This document shows, in pieces, positions 14,727 to 15,025 of a DNA stretch of 15,025 nucleotides. The notes beneath the pieces were generated by a model that was not told the DNA's origin, did no database searches, and worked only from the letters and a program-made list of their open reading frames with translations. Origin of the DNA: Neisseriales bacterium (lineage in GTDB: Bacteria; Pseudomonadota; Gammaproteobacteria; Burkholderiales; UBA11063); the NCBI GenBank assembly GCA_008017145.1, contig SSGY01000147.1:1-15025 (forward strand), given 5' to 3'. A program made the translations under genes and the position numbers. Position 1 is the first letter of the stretch. Every line of letters starts with the position of its first letter.

Positions 14727-15025
14727 ATGATTGAAATACAAATTGAACAAGCAAAGGATTATTCTGCTGTAGAATCGTTGGTGCAGAATGCTTTTGTCGA
14801 TGTAGAATTTAGCGACCATCAAGAACATCTCTTGGTGAAACGCCTGCGTAAAAGCGCCGCATTTATTCCTGAGCTGGCATTAGTTGCCAAAATTGAGGAT
14901 GAGATAGTCGGGTATATTTTATATAGCAAAATCAAAATTATCAATGATAATCAAGAGTATAAAGTGCTGGCGGTAGCACCATTGGCGGTTTTGCCGAAAA
15001 AACAAAAACAGGGTATTGGCAGTGC
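14727..15025 (+). CDS. GNAT-family N-acetyltransferase, 3' end outside window
   Basis: The frame is open from the ATG at 14727 to the right edge, giving 99 complete codons. It reads as a GNAT domain: an N-terminal strand-helix (IEIQIEQAKDYSAVESLVQNAF), strands LALVAKIEDEIVGYILYSKI, and the start of acetyl-CoA-binding motif A, APLAVLPKKQKQGIGS, matching PLAV.P..Q..GIG of YhbS-like acetyltransferases. These transfer acetyl from acetyl-CoA to an amine; the acceptor is unknown. It starts 16 bases after the preceding gene, so it may be third in that transcript. The ribosome site is weak. Confidence 0.85.
   Translation, partial: MIEIQIEQAKDYSAVESLVQNAFVDVEFSDHQEHLLVKRLRKSAAFIPELALVAKIEDEIVGYILYSKIKIINDNQEYKVLAVAPLAVLPKKQKQGIGS

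Overview
The window is low-GC, densely coded bacterial DNA with a single-gene style typical of Proteobacteria: Shine-Dalgarno sites of the AAGG/AGGA type, sigma70-like promoters, a periplasmic class D beta-lactamase, an Escherichia-type dGTPase and an NYN/OST-HTH protein. The low GC suggests a Legionella-, Francisella-, Orbaceae- or AT-rich Neisseriales-like organism, but the genus cannot be fixed from the sequence alone. Most of the window reads as accessory DNA around a few housekeeping-type genes.

Left part (1-2860): a two-gene minus-strand operon encodes a PhyH-type Fe(II)/2-oxoglutarate oxygenase and an acetolactate-synthase-like thiamine diphosphate (ThDP) enzyme that runs off the left edge. 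A PAS/LuxR-type regulator is transcribed divergently from it, and the shared promoter region holds an imperfect palindrome that could be its operator.

Middle left (3230-6954): a compact four-gene minus-strand operon, in transcription order SDR dehydrogenase, clavaminate-synthase-like oxygenase (HxE...H motif), isopenicillin-N-synthase-fold oxygenase (HxD...H...RxS motif) and EamA/DMT transporter. Two different 2-oxoglutarate oxygenases, an alcohol/ketone oxidoreductase and a probable exporter make a plausible pathway for an oxidised, exported small molecule, perhaps amino-acid derived. With the PhyH/ThDP operon next door, three 2-oxoglutarate oxygenases lie within about 5 kb. I do not recognise the pathway; it is the best candidate here for an undescribed system. 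A perfect terminator hairpin (7033-7063) with no gene feeding into it follows and may mark an insertion junction.

Middle right (7260-11565): a dGTPase with an unusual N-terminal extension of about 100 residues, then an extended -10 promoter leading into a class D beta-lactamase, an NYN/OST-HTH (LabA-like) protein and a C-factor-like SDR, closely spaced and probably co-transcribed.

Right part (11566-15025): a relic of the 3' end of a type I restriction specificity gene (hsdS) with an internal stop, then an ImmA/IrrE metallopeptidase (degenerate XRE-like N-terminus) coupled to a DUF4411 PIN-like protein, a pair often seen in type I restriction loci; this looks like an eroded defence island. 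Next come a STAS-like DUF4325 protein overlapping a gene of a family I know only by its YYEF and GDF sequence signatures, and the start of a GNAT acetyltransferase that runs off the right edge. No rRNA, tRNA, CRISPR array or intact insertion sequence was seen.
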